In this document: positions 32,851 through 40,793 of the stretch, one piece after another
How the letters are laid out: each line of letters opens with the position of its first letter
How positions within the stretch are numbered: the stretch's first letter is position 1
NCBI GenBank assembly: GCA_947259095.1
Contig: CAMYLA010000042.1
Coordinates: 1-49,705 of the forward strand
Source of the DNA: an uncultured Acidimicrobiaceae bacterium
GTDB lineage: Bacteria > Actinomycetota > Acidimicrobiia > Acidimicrobiales > SZUA-35
Reading direction: 5' to 3'
DNA: 49,705 nucleotides
Notes under the pieces: generated by a model
What the model saw: only the letters and a program-made list of their open reading frames with translations
The model's database searches: none
Told to the model about the DNA's origin: nothing
Program-made: the position numbers and the translations under genes

Positions 32851-34227
32851 GTGACCGCCGACTCGCAGGCCCCGACCGGGCTCGACCCGGTTCGGTCGGC
32901 CGGCGCAGGCGACCGGTCGAGCGCCGACGGGCCGATCGGCGATCCCGCCGGTTCCGCCCCCCGCTTCCTCGGCCGGCGGATGCTGATCATCGCGGTGATC
33001 ACAACGATCCTCACCGGCCCCGGCCAGACCATCGGCGTCTCGGTCTTCATCGACCCGATGGTTGCCGGGTTGGGCATCAGCCGCTCCGCGGTCAGCGGGG
33101 CGTACCTGGTCGGCACGTTGATCGGGGCCTCGGCCATGCCGTTCTTCGGGCGGTTCGTGGATCGACGCGGGGTCCGGCTGGCCCAGACCGTGGTCGGTGT
33201 GGCCTTCGCCGTGGCCCTGCTGTCCATGGCCGGGGTCCGCAACACGCTGTGGTTGGCGGCGGGGTTCGCCGGTATTCGCATGATGGGCCAGGGTGCGCTC
33301 TCCATGATCGCCACGGTCACCGTGTCGCTGTGGTTCGAACGGCGGCGGGGCGTGGCCATGGGGGTGCTCGCCACCGTGGGCGGGGCCGGCATCGTGGCCG
33401 TGCCCCTGCTGCTCGATGCGGTGATCTCGGCCACGTCGTGGCGGGTGGCCTGGCTGGTGGCGGCGGTGACGATCCTGGCCACCGTCGTCCCGCTGGCCCG
33501 GTTCGGCCTTGTCGACCGGCCGGCCGACGTCGGTCAGCTCCCCGACGGCCGACCCCCTACGCCGCCGGTGACGCCCGAGCCCGGTGGTGGGCCAGGCAGC
33601 GGTCCGGGGGAGGCCGCCGTCGAGCCGGCCGGGTCCGGCTCGTACACCAGGGCCGAGGCCCTGCGAACCAGACAGTTCTGGATGCTGGCCATGGTCAGCA
33701 CCGTGACCGGCATGCTGATCACCGGGTTGAACTTCCACCAGGTCGATCTCCTGAGCGAGGCCGGGCTCAGCTCCGGTCAGGCTGCGGCGATGTTCCTGCC
33801 CCAGATTCTCGGCTCGTCGGTGACCGGGATCGTCATCGGCTATGTGATCGACAGGGTCGGGGTCCGGCTGGTCCCTGCGGTCGCCATGGCGCTGCTGAGC
33901 GGGGTGCACCTGCTGGGGGCGTCGATGCAGCCCGGCCCGTTGGTGTTCGCCTACGCCGTCTCGCTCGGCGCCACCGGTGGGGCCACCCGTGCCGCAGTGG
34001 CCACGATGCTCCCCGGCTACTTCGGCACGAACCACATCGGGGCCATCTCCGGGGTCATGACCGTGACCGGCGTTGCCGGCTCGGCGATCGGCCCGGTCAC
34101 GCTGGCCCTGGCCGAGCAACGGCTCGGCTCCTACCAGGCGGCCAACCTGGCCCTGCTCGTCCTGCCGGCGCTGGCGTTCGTGTTCACCCTCACCAACCGG
34201 TCCCTCCCGGTCCGGTCCGCAGGCTGA
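32851..34227 (+). CDS. MFS transporter (oxalate/formate antiporter-like group)
   Basis: A polytopic membrane protein of 458 residues from the GTG at 32851; an ATG at 32779 would add 24 residues. Twelve hydrophobic segments are apparent in two halves joined by a Pro/Gly-rich loop (PPTPPVTPEPGGGPGSG). The inter-helix motif GRFVDRRGVR follows helix 2, and VIDRVGVR is its counterpart in the second half. The phrase LWFERRRGVAMGVLATVGGAG (helices 4-5) is typical of the monocarboxylate/OFA-like MFS group. The transported compound is unknown. The gene is divergent from the DNA alkylation repair gene and is followed by a MaoC-like gene 59 bases downstream. Confidence 0.85.
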   Translation: MTADSQAPTGLDPVRSAGAGDRSSADGPIGDPAGSAPRFLGRRMLIIAVITTILTGPGQTIGVSVFIDPMVAGLGISRSAVSGAYLVGTLIGASAMPFFGRFVDRRGVRLAQTVVGVAFAVALLSMAGVRNTLWLAAGFAGIRMMGQGALSMIATVTVSLWFERRRGVAMGVLATVGGAGIVAVPLLLDAVISATSWRVAWLVAAVTILATVVPLARFGLVDRPADVGQLPDGRPPTPPVTPEPGGGPGSGPGEAAVEPAGSGSYTRAEALRTRQFWMLAMVSTVTGMLITGLNFHQVDLLSEAGLSSGQAAAMFLPQILGSSVTGIVIGYVIDRVGVRLVPAVAMALLSGVHLLGASMQPGPLVFAYAVSLGATGGATRAAVATMLPGYFGTNHIGAISGVMTVTGVAGSAIGPVTLALAEQRLGSYQAANLALLVLPALAFVFTLTNRSLPVRSAG

Positions 34228-34274
34228 CGGACCGCCCGGTCGGCGTCGAGTCGAACCGGCACCCCGGTTTCGCA

Positions 34275-34280
34275 TAACGT
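34275..34280 (+). promoter_or_regulatory. -10 element TAACGT of a probable leaderless transcript
   Basis: The hexamer ends six bases before the ATG at 34287, which indicates a leaderless mRNA for the MaoC-CaiB pair. Confidence 0.5.
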
Positions 34281-34286
34281 CGACAT

Positions 34287-35246
34287 ATGGCGACCACCAG
34301 CGAGGCCTGGCCCCAACCACTGGAAGCGGTCCGAGGCCCGTTCTCCGAAGCACGGATCGACGGGGCTGCCGATGGCATGGGTGACCACGGCCCGGCCACC
34401 CGGGCGGTGGCGGCGTCGGGGTACGTGCCGCCAGACCTGCTGACCGGCATGACCCTGTTCCTGCTCGCCCGCCAGCCCCGGAAACCACGGTCCGAGCAGG
34501 CGGACGACGCGGACAGGGCCGGCAGCGGCAAGGCGTCACCGATCGCCGGCGGGGTGTGGGTCCGTGAACAGTTCACCATCCATCGCCCCTTGCCGAGGGA
34601 CGAGCGGTTCGAGGTGAGCGGCGAGTCCACCGGCCGCTACGTCCGCAAGGGCCGCAGGTACGGCACTACTCGATCCCGGTCGGTGGACGACGCCGGTCGG
34701 CCGGTGACGTCCAACCTCACCACCGGGCTGCTCTCCTACAAGGCGGAGCCGGGTCGGGCCGATGAGGTGGAGGGGCTGCCGATCGAGCAGACCCCGAGCC
34801 CGGAGCCGGATCAGGATGCCGCCGCCGACAACCCTCACCTCGAGGCCATCGGTGCCACCGAGGCCGGTGCGTCGTTCGGTGGGGACCCGATGGTGATCTC
34901 GCTGGCCATGATGGCGGCCAGGGACACCGCCCAACCCGACAATCCGATCCACAGCGACCCCGAGGAGGCGAAACGGGCCGGCCTGGCAAAACCGATCGCC
35001 GGCGGGTCCCATGTGCTGGCCTTCGCCATCGAACCGCTACTGGCGGCCTGGGGTCCCCATGCGCTGCATCACGGCACCCGGTTCGACGTCCGCTGGCGGG
35101 CCCCGACCGAATGCGACACGACGATCGTGCCGACCGCCACCGTCACCGCGGTCGAGCCCGGTCGGGTTGCGGTCGATCTCGAGGTGGTGCTCGGCGATGG
35201 CCGGGTGGCGATGGTCGGCTCGCTGACCGTCCCGTTGCCGACATGA
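34287..35246 (+). CDS. MaoC-like (R)-enoyl-CoA hydratase family protein
   Basis: A double-hotdog protein of 319 residues. The N-terminal half (FTIHRPLPRDERFEVSGEST, GRRYGTTRSRSVDD) resembles the FAS1-type dehydratase N-terminal hotdog. The C-terminal half has the hydratase-2 motif PDNPIHSDPEEAKRAGLAKP, with Asp and His as the catalytic pair, and then IAGGSHVLAFAIEPLL. It should hydrate or dehydrate an acyl-CoA. Its TGA overlaps the ATG of the CoA-transferase gene (ATGA), so both act in one pathway: CoA activation followed by beta-oxidation-like steps on an unknown acid. Confidence 0.82.
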   Translation: MATTSEAWPQPLEAVRGPFSEARIDGAADGMGDHGPATRAVAASGYVPPDLLTGMTLFLLARQPRKPRSEQADDADRAGSGKASPIAGGVWVREQFTIHRPLPRDERFEVSGESTGRYVRKGRRYGTTRSRSVDDAGRPVTSNLTTGLLSYKAEPGRADEVEGLPIEQTPSPEPDQDAAADNPHLEAIGATEAGASFGGDPMVISLAMMAARDTAQPDNPIHSDPEEAKRAGLAKPIAGGSHVLAFAIEPLLAAWGPHALHHGTRFDVRWRAPTECDTTIVPTATVTAVEPGRVAVDLEVVLGDGRVAMVGSLTVPLPT

Positions 35247-37699
35247 GCGAGGCGCTGCGGGGCCTCCGCATCCTCGACCTGGCCGACCGCTCGGCCGCTC
35301 TCGGCGGCAGGATCCTGGCCGACCTCGGGGCCGAGGTGATCCTCGTCGAGCCCCCTTCCGGAAACTCGATCCGGGCTCTTCGACCCTTCCTCGACGACGT
35401 GCCCGGGGTCGAGCGCTCCTTCGCCCATCTCTACCTGAACGCCAACAAGCGGTCGGTGGTGCTCGATCTCGACGGCGCCGCCGATCGGCGCCGCTTTCTC
35501 GATCTGGTGGCCACTGCCGATGCGGTGATCGACACCGAACGGCCGGGCCGTCTGGACGAACTCGGGCTCGACTTCGACAGCCTGTCGGCTCGGCGCCCCG
35601 AGCTGGTGCAACTGTCGGTCACCCCCTACGGCCTCGACGGCGAGTGGCGTGACCGCACCGCCACCGACCTGACCGCCGGCGCCTCCGGCGGGCTGGTGTG
35701 GGTGTCCGGCGAGCCCCGGTCGACCCCGATCCAGGGTGGGGCCGATCCGTCGTATGCCATGGCCGGGTTGCATGTGGCCTCGGCGGCCATGATCGCCCTC
35801 ACCGCCCGCTCCCGCAACGGAGCCACCTCGGGGCCGGGCTGGCCGGGAACCCACATCGACATTTCGCTGCAGGAGGCCACGGCGATGGCGGTCATGCAGA
35901 CCGCAACCCCCAGCCAGTGGCTGTGGCACCACCACGTCCCCCGCCGGCCCGGCCTGTCGAACGCCCTGCGGTGCGCCGACGGCGGCTACGTCGGCTTGCT
36001 GGTCCGGCCCGATCGATTCGACGAGTTCCTGGCCTGGTGCGATCGGGTCGGCGTCGACCACATGATGACCTCGGCCGACTGGGAATGGTCGTTGCTGAGC
36101 GCCCCCCGGGCCAACAATCCGGTGGCGGCCGCCACCATCGCACTGTCGAAGGCCCTGACCAGGGACGAGTTCGCCGCCGGGGCCCTGGAGGCCGACCTGG
36201 TGTGCCTGCCGGTGTTGTCGTTCGAGGACCTGTCCGGTCACGAGCAGTTCCTGGTCAACGAGCAGTTCCTGACCGTCGACCACGAGGGGCTCGGTCGATC
36301 GCTCGGCTTCGTCCGCTCGCCGGTCGACGCCATGGCCGACGGTGTGACGATCCGACCGGCACCGTCCCTGGGCCAGGATCAGGCCCTGGTCGACGAGGCG
36401 GCGTCGACGGCTTCGACGGCGGCGGTCGTCGAGCGGACTGCCGCCACCGAGCCCCCCGACCCCGCCGAACCCCCCGACCCCGCGCAGGCGCTGGCCGGGA
36501 TACGGGTGGTCGATTTCGGTTGGGTGCTGGCCGCCCCGATCGGTACCCGGATCCTGGCCGGCTTCGGGGCCGAGGTGATCCGGGTCGAGTCGTCCCGCAA
36601 GCCCGATTCGATGCGGAGCCAGATCGGCCCGGACGGTCAGCCCGACCCCGACCTCGGCGGGCTGTTCAACAGCGTCAACGCCGGCAAGAAGTCGTTGAGC
36701 ATCGACCTCACCACCGATGCCGGGCTGGCCCTGATCAAGGACCTGATCGCCACCGCCGACGTGGTGGTCAACAACTTCCGCCCCGGAGCCATGGACCGGA
36801 TGGGCCTTGGCTACGACGTGCTCCGGGCCCTCAAACCCGACATCGTGTCGCTCAACCTGCCTGGCGCCCACCGCAAGGGTCCGTGGGCGGTCCGGTCAAG
36901 CATGGGCAACATCTTGATGGCGGCGTCCGGGTTCAACATGTTGACCGGGTTCCCAGACGAGCGCCCCCGGGGAATCGGGGTGGCCTATCCCGATTTCACC
37001 TCACCCCATCTGCTGGTGTCGACGATCCTGGCCGCCCTCCGCCAGCGCGACAACACCGGCGCCGGTCAGGAGCTGCACCTGGCTCAGCTGTCGGGGATCG
37101 TGTCGCTGCTGGGGGTGGAGTGGATGCAGTATGTGGCATCGGGAACCCAGGCCCCTCGACGGGCCAACCGCGATCTCAACCACTGTCCTCACGGCGTCTA
37201 TCCGGCGGCCGGGTCCGAGCACAGCGACGACGAGTGGGTGGCCATCGCCGTCGCCGACGATGCCCAGTGGCGCTCCCTGGCGGCGGCCATGGGACGTCCG
37301 GAGTTGGTCGACGACCCCCGTTTCGCCAGCCACCAGGATCGTAAGGACAACGAGGACGATCTCGACGCCGAGCTGGCGGCGTGGACCTCCGACCAGGACA
37401 AGTGGGCCTGCGCCGAACGTTGCCAGGCCGCCGGGGTTGCCGCCGCCCCGGTGGAGCACCTGGCCGACACCTTCGACCACGATCCCCAGCTGCGGCACCA
37501 CTACCAGTTGGTCCGCCAGCCGGTTGCCCCCGACGTCGACGTGCCGATCGACCGTGAGCCGGCCCGGTGGCGGGGGGTCGATCATCGGCTGGTCCGCTCG
37601 CCGATGATGGGGGAGCACAACGAGTACGTGGTCCGGGAGATCCTCGGTCGCTCCGAGGAGGAGTACATCTCGCTCATCGTCGACGACGTCCTCGGCTGA
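35243..37699 (+). CDS. Tandem fusion of two family III (CaiB/BaiF) CoA-transferase domains
   Basis: The protein has 818 residues. Domain 1 (residues 1-390) starts LRGLRILDLADRSAALGGR and has GAEVILVEPP and NKRSVVLDLDG. A Pro-rich linker with the repeated PPDPAE/PPDPAQ follows. Domain 2 (about 415-800) starts LAGIRVVDFGWVLAAPIGTR, with GAEVIRVES, NAGKKSLSIDL and GVAYPDFTSPH, in which the Asp is the acyl-accepting residue. Domain 1 is less typical at this place (GGADPSYAMAGLHVA). Family III enzymes work as interlocked dimers, so the fusion is probably a covalent pseudo-dimer with one or two active sites. The start overlaps the MaoC gene. The acid substrate is unknown. Confidence 0.88.
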   Translation: MSEALRGLRILDLADRSAALGGRILADLGAEVILVEPPSGNSIRALRPFLDDVPGVERSFAHLYLNANKRSVVLDLDGAADRRRFLDLVATADAVIDTERPGRLDELGLDFDSLSARRPELVQLSVTPYGLDGEWRDRTATDLTAGASGGLVWVSGEPRSTPIQGGADPSYAMAGLHVASAAMIALTARSRNGATSGPGWPGTHIDISLQEATAMAVMQTATPSQWLWHHHVPRRPGLSNALRCADGGYVGLLVRPDRFDEFLAWCDRVGVDHMMTSADWEWSLLSAPRANNPVAAATIALSKALTRDEFAAGALEADLVCLPVLSFEDLSGHEQFLVNEQFLTVDHEGLGRSLGFVRSPVDAMADGVTIRPAPSLGQDQALVDEAASTASTAAVVERTAATEPPDPAEPPDPAQALAGIRVVDFGWVLAAPIGTRILAGFGAEVIRVESSRKPDSMRSQIGPDGQPDPDLGGLFNSVNAGKKSLSIDLTTDAGLALIKDLIATADVVVNNFRPGAMDRMGLGYDVLRALKPDIVSLNLPGAHRKGPWAVRSSMGNILMAASGFNMLTGFPDERPRGIGVAYPDFTSPHLLVSTILAALRQRDNTGAGQELHLAQLSGIVSLLGVEWMQYVASGTQAPRRANRDLNHCPHGVYPAAGSEHSDDEWVAIAVADDAQWRSLAAAMGRPELVDDPRFASHQDRKDNEDDLDAELAAWTSDQDKWACAERCQAAGVAAAPVEHLADTFDHDPQLRHHYQLVRQPVAPDVDVPIDREPARWRGVDHRLVRSPMMGEHNEYVVREILGRSEEEYISLIVDDVLG

Positions 37700-37799
37700 G
37701 CGGTGGCCTGGCTCGGCAGCGGCCGGTTGTCCTAGCCTCGGGAGAGCGCCACCGACCGTCGTCGGTGGTCGAGAATCCGGCCAACCACAGGGGAACACC

Positions 37800-38771
37800 A
37801 TGGCTGCCACCGCCGATCCCGATACCGATCTGATACCGGTCCTCGATCTGACCGGCCTGACCGCAGACGATCCGGATGCCGTCGCCATCCTGGGGGCTGA
37901 ACTGCGGACCGCCCTGGAGGAGGTCGGCTTCTTTTTCGTGACCGGTCACGGGGTGCCGTGGGAGCAGGTCACCGAGGTCTATCGTTACGCGGCGCGGTTG
38001 CACGACCTCCCGGCCGAGCGGTTCGCCGACGCCATGATGGACCGGCGCCACGGTGGCTATCTCGGCTACGCCGGCGGCACCTCCTATGCCTCGGACATCG
38101 CCGGCGAGGTCCGAACGCCCAACCTCAACGCCGCCTTCTTCGTTCACCGTGGCGGCTACCGGCTTGGGAACCGTTGGCCCGAGCTCGAGGGTTTCCGGGA
38201 GCTGGTCGACAGCTACATGGACGCCGTCACCGCGTTGGGCCGTCGCCTGCTGCCGGTGCTGGCCTCCTCTCTCGAGCTGCCACTCGACTTCTTCGAGCCC
38301 CACTTCGACGACCCGTCCTGCACCCTGCGGCTGTCCCACTATCCGGTGGTCGACTACGGCAAAAACGACTGGGGCCTTGCCCCCCACACCGACTCCACCA
38401 TCATCACCCTGCTGCCGGTCAATGACGTGCCGGGGTTGGAGATCAGGCCTGCCGGCCACGACTGGATCAGGCCGCCGGCGTTGCCCGAATCGTTCCTGAT
38501 CAACAGCGGCGACATGCTGAAACGGTGGACCAATCACCGCTTCCGGTCCACCGCCCACCGGGCTCGCAACCGATCAGACGTCGATCGCTACGCCATCCCG
38601 TTCTTCTTCGGCACCCGGGATGATGCGATGATCGAGGCCCTGCCGACCTGCGTCGGCCCCGACAACCCGCCCCGGCATCAGCCGATCAGCTACGGCGACT
38701 ACCAGCGGTGGTTCCTCAATCGGAACTACGCCAAGGTCACCGGCCAGGAGGCGACGGAGGTGGCACCGTGA
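37800..38771 (+). CDS. 2-oxoglutarate/Fe(II) oxygenase, isopenicillin-N-synthase family
   Basis: The protein has 323 residues. The N-terminal DIOX_N domain includes LEEVGFFFVTGHGVP. The jelly-roll has the iron ligands His and Asp in LAPHTDSTIITLL and the third His in RSTAHRARN, and RYAIPFFFG gives the Arg-x-Ser/Ala type 2OG contact. The length fits the IPNS-like superfamily, members of which hydroxylate or oxidise small molecules. The gene follows the CoA-transferase gene by 100 bases and overlaps the next gene as GTGA, which suggests a joint role in degrading or modifying one compound. The substrate is unknown. Confidence 0.88.
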   Translation: MAATADPDTDLIPVLDLTGLTADDPDAVAILGAELRTALEEVGFFFVTGHGVPWEQVTEVYRYAARLHDLPAERFADAMMDRRHGGYLGYAGGTSYASDIAGEVRTPNLNAAFFVHRGGYRLGNRWPELEGFRELVDSYMDAVTALGRRLLPVLASSLELPLDFFEPHFDDPSCTLRLSHYPVVDYGKNDWGLAPHTDSTIITLLPVNDVPGLEIRPAGHDWIRPPALPESFLINSGDMLKRWTNHRFRSTAHRARNRSDVDRYAIPFFFGTRDDAMIEALPTCVGPDNPPRHQPISYGDYQRWFLNRNYAKVTGQEATEVAP

Positions 38772-39595
38772 GCACCCAGGCGCAACGTCGGGCCGCCGCC
38801 CTCGATGTGTTGTCCACGCTGGCGGCGACCGACGATCCCGAGCGCAGTGCCGGGTCGATGGAGCGGCGCCATGGTTCGCTCGGCGGCTTCGCCATCGATC
38901 ATGTGCTTGGCGATCTGTGGAGCAGGCCGCAGTTGTCCCGGCGGGATCGCAGCCTGATCGTGGTGGCGTTCCTGGTGACCATCGGCGCCGACGCCGAGCT
39001 CACCGCCCATGTGCGGGGGGCGCTCAACCACGGCCTGACCCGTGACGAGATCAACGAGGTCGTGAACCAGGTCGCCGGGTACGGCGGCTTCCCCCGGGCC
39101 ATGCACGCCACAAGGATCGTCGACCGGGTGTTCGCCGAGCTCGACGGGGTGGAGCGGTTGCCGGCCAAGGAACCACCGCCGCCGGTCGATGACCCGGAGC
39201 GGCGGGCCGCGGCCACCGATGTGATGGGCACCCTCTTCGCCGGGCGGACATCGCCGGATCCGGCCGAAGCCAGGGCCGGGATCGTCGACGCGCTTGGCGG
39301 GGTCGGTGAGATGGCATTCGACTGGGGGTTCGGTGAGTTGTGGGCCCGCTCGGAACTGTCCCGCCGGGACCGGAGCATGGTCACCGTCGCCATCCTCGCC
39401 ATCCTTCGATGCACCGAGGAGTTGGCGGTCCATGTGCCGGGCGCCCTCAACCACGGCTGCAGCCGGGACGAGGTGGAGGAGATCATGGTCCAGCTCACGG
39501 TTTACGGGGGGTTCCCCCGGGCGGTCGAGGGGATGCGGGCCACCAGGGCCGCCTTCGCCAAGATCGATGCCAGGGCGGCGCGGTCCGGCGGGTGA
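38768..39595 (+). CDS. Duplicated carboxymuconolactone decarboxylase family protein
   Basis: The protein has 275 residues from the GTG at 38768, which overlaps the stop of the oxygenase gene (GTGA). It holds two copies of the CMD fold: residues about 20-125 (LGDLWSRPQLSRRDRSLIVVAF, HVRGALNHGLTRDEINEVVNQ) and about 145-270 (FGELWARSELSRRDRSMVTVAI, HVPGALNHGCSRDEVEEIMVQ). Neither has the CxxC peroxidase motif of AhpD, so it belongs to the gamma-carboxymuconolactone decarboxylase side. Two copies in one chain make an internal dimer. Operon overlap with the oxygenase suggests a common catabolic route, possibly for a ring compound. Confidence 0.87.
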   Translation: MSTQAQRRAAALDVLSTLAATDDPERSAGSMERRHGSLGGFAIDHVLGDLWSRPQLSRRDRSLIVVAFLVTIGADAELTAHVRGALNHGLTRDEINEVVNQVAGYGGFPRAMHATRIVDRVFAELDGVERLPAKEPPPPVDDPERRAAATDVMGTLFAGRTSPDPAEARAGIVDALGGVGEMAFDWGFGELWARSELSRRDRSMVTVAILAILRCTEELAVHVPGALNHGCSRDEVEEIMVQLTVYGGFPRAVEGMRATRAAFAKIDARAARSGG

Positions 39596-39612
39596 TCCTG
39601 GCCCCGATGGGC

Positions 39613-39618
39613 CACAAT
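39613..39618 (+). promoter_or_regulatory. -10 element CACAAT of a probable leaderless transcript
   Basis: The hexamer ends seven bases before the ATG at 39626, the start that gives the conserved MCRNI beginning of the DUF2277 protein. Confidence 0.45.
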
Positions 39619-39625
39619 GATGGGC

Positions 39626-39877
39626 ATGTGTCGCAACATCACCATCCTCCGGGGGCTGGAACCGGCGGCAACCCCGGCCGAAATCGAAGCCGGGGCTCGT
39701 CAATACGTTCGCAAGATCAGTGGGATCCGTGAGTCGTCGGCGGCCACCACCGAGGTCTTCGAGGCCGCCGTGGCCAGGATCGCCGCCGCCACCACCGACT
39801 TGCTCACCGAGTTGCCACCCCGCAAGCAACCCCCCACCACCGTCCCGCCAATGCGGCGCCACAAGGGCCGCCCGTGA
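39626..39877 (+). CDS. DUF2277 family protein
   Basis: A small protein of 83 residues. It begins MCRNITILRGLEPAATPAEI and continues RQYVRKISGIRE, the conserved core of DUF2277. Upstream in-frame ATGs at 39617 and 39620 would only add three or two residues before the conserved MCRNI. The family is small and helical and has no known function. The last nine codons (MRRHKGRP and stop) are supplied by the first unit of a 29-bp tandem repeat, so the natural end of the protein has been replaced. Confidence 0.85.
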   Translation: MCRNITILRGLEPAATPAEIEAGARQYVRKISGIRESSAATTEVFEAAVARIAAATTDLLTELPPRKQPPTTVPPMRRHKGRP

Positions 39878-39929
39878 TGATGCGGCGCCACAAGGGCCGC
39901 CCGTGATACTGCGGCGCCACAAGGGCCGC
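39851..39929. repeat. 29-bp tandem repeat with hairpin core, nearly three copies
   Basis: Units start at 39851, 39880 and 39909; the third is incomplete. Each contains GCGGCGCCACAAGGGCCGC, which folds into a 7-bp stem with one bulged G and an ACAA loop, and each encodes MRRHKGRP plus a stop in one frame (the third has CTG for ATG). It overlaps the end of the DUF2277 gene. The form is that of REP-like palindromic repeats found many times in a genome; dispersal cannot be tested here. Confidence 0.88.
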
Positions 39930-39967
39930 GGCCAGGGCCGTCCGGGGTGCGACGGGAGGTTCGGCCG

Positions 39968-40657
39968 GTGACGGTGATGAAGGCCGAAGGTCGCGTGGTG
40001 ATGCTGTCCGGCCCGGTCCGGGGTATCGGCCGGGCGCTGGCCGAGCGGCTGGGGGCGTCGGGGTTCCGGCTCAGCCTCGGCGGCCGCAACGTCGATGCGA
40101 TGCGGGAGATGGTCGACGGCTGGCCGACAAACGACGGCGCCCGACCGGTGACCATCCATCATTTCGACGCCGAGGATTCCGAGGCCATCGACGTGCTGAT
40201 CAACAACGCCGGCATCCTCCACGGGTTCGGCCTCGACGACTACGACGAGGCGGCCTTCGACGCCATGTGGCAGGTCAATGTCAAGTCTCCGACGCTGCTG
40301 ACCCACCTGGTGCTGCCCCATCTCCGCCGCAGCGGCCACGGCCGGGTGATCAACGTGGCGTCGCTGTCAGGCAAGCGGGTCAAGGGTGGGTTCTCGCCCG
40401 GCTATGCCATGACAAAACATGCGGTGATGGCGCTGACCAACGCCACCCGCCAGCACGGGTGGGACGACGGTATCCGGGCCACGGCGATCTGCCCGTCCTT
40501 CGTCGGCACCGACATGATCGCCAACGTCGACACCGGTGAGGAACCGGTGATCGACCCGGCCGACATCGCCGAGCTGGTCAACACCGCGCTGCTGTTGCCG
40601 AACCATGCGTCGGTTCCCGAGATCGTTGTCAACTGTCGGTTGGAGGACATGGTCTAG
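39968..40657 (+). CDS. Short-chain dehydrogenase/reductase with shortened core
   Basis: The protein has 229 residues from the GTG at 39968, seven bases after GGGAGGT; ATG at 39977 is an alternative. The NAD(P)-binding motif is SGPVRGIGRALAERL, and GRNVDAM follows strand 2. NNAGI, the catalytic Ser in INVASLSG and the YxxxK motif (GYAMTKHA) are present. Between HHFDAEDSEA and IDVLINNAG about 15 residues are missing compared with usual SDRs (the helix and Gly-Arg before strand 4). The frame is open, so this is an in-frame shortening that may affect folding. Substrate unknown. Confidence 0.85.
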   Translation: MTVMKAEGRVVMLSGPVRGIGRALAERLGASGFRLSLGGRNVDAMREMVDGWPTNDGARPVTIHHFDAEDSEAIDVLINNAGILHGFGLDDYDEAAFDAMWQVNVKSPTLLTHLVLPHLRRSGHGRVINVASLSGKRVKGGFSPGYAMTKHAVMALTNATRQHGWDDGIRATAICPSFVGTDMIANVDTGEEPVIDPADIAELVNTALLLPNHASVPEIVVNCRLEDMV

Positions 40658-40671
40658 TGGTCGCGCTCCCT

Positions 40672-40695
40672 ATCGAGGCCGGCCGCGGCCTCGAT
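40672..40695 (+). terminator. Hairpin after the SDR gene
   Basis: ATCGAGGCC and GGCCTCGAT pair perfectly over a six-base loop, 14 bases after the SDR stop and about 100 bases before the helicase gene. No long T tract follows. Confidence 0.55.
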
Positions 40696-40793
40696 GGTTG
40701 CAGGCACTCGCATCGCTGCGTCTCGGCGATAGCCTGGGAGTTGGTTGCTCCGTTCTACCCGAACTCGTCTGGGGCAGATTTGGAGTAGTTTTC

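Noticed and set aside
32731..34539. Long minus-strand extension of the DNA alkylation repair frame
   Set aside because: It lies opposite the MFS gene, is full of low-complexity residues, and the AGGAGG site fixes the real start at 32730.
38768..39595. AhpD-type peroxidase
   Set aside because: Neither of the two CMD domains has the CxxC motif required for AhpD activity.
39851..39929. CRISPR array
   Set aside because: Repeats of 29 bases follow each other without spacers and there are no cas genes.
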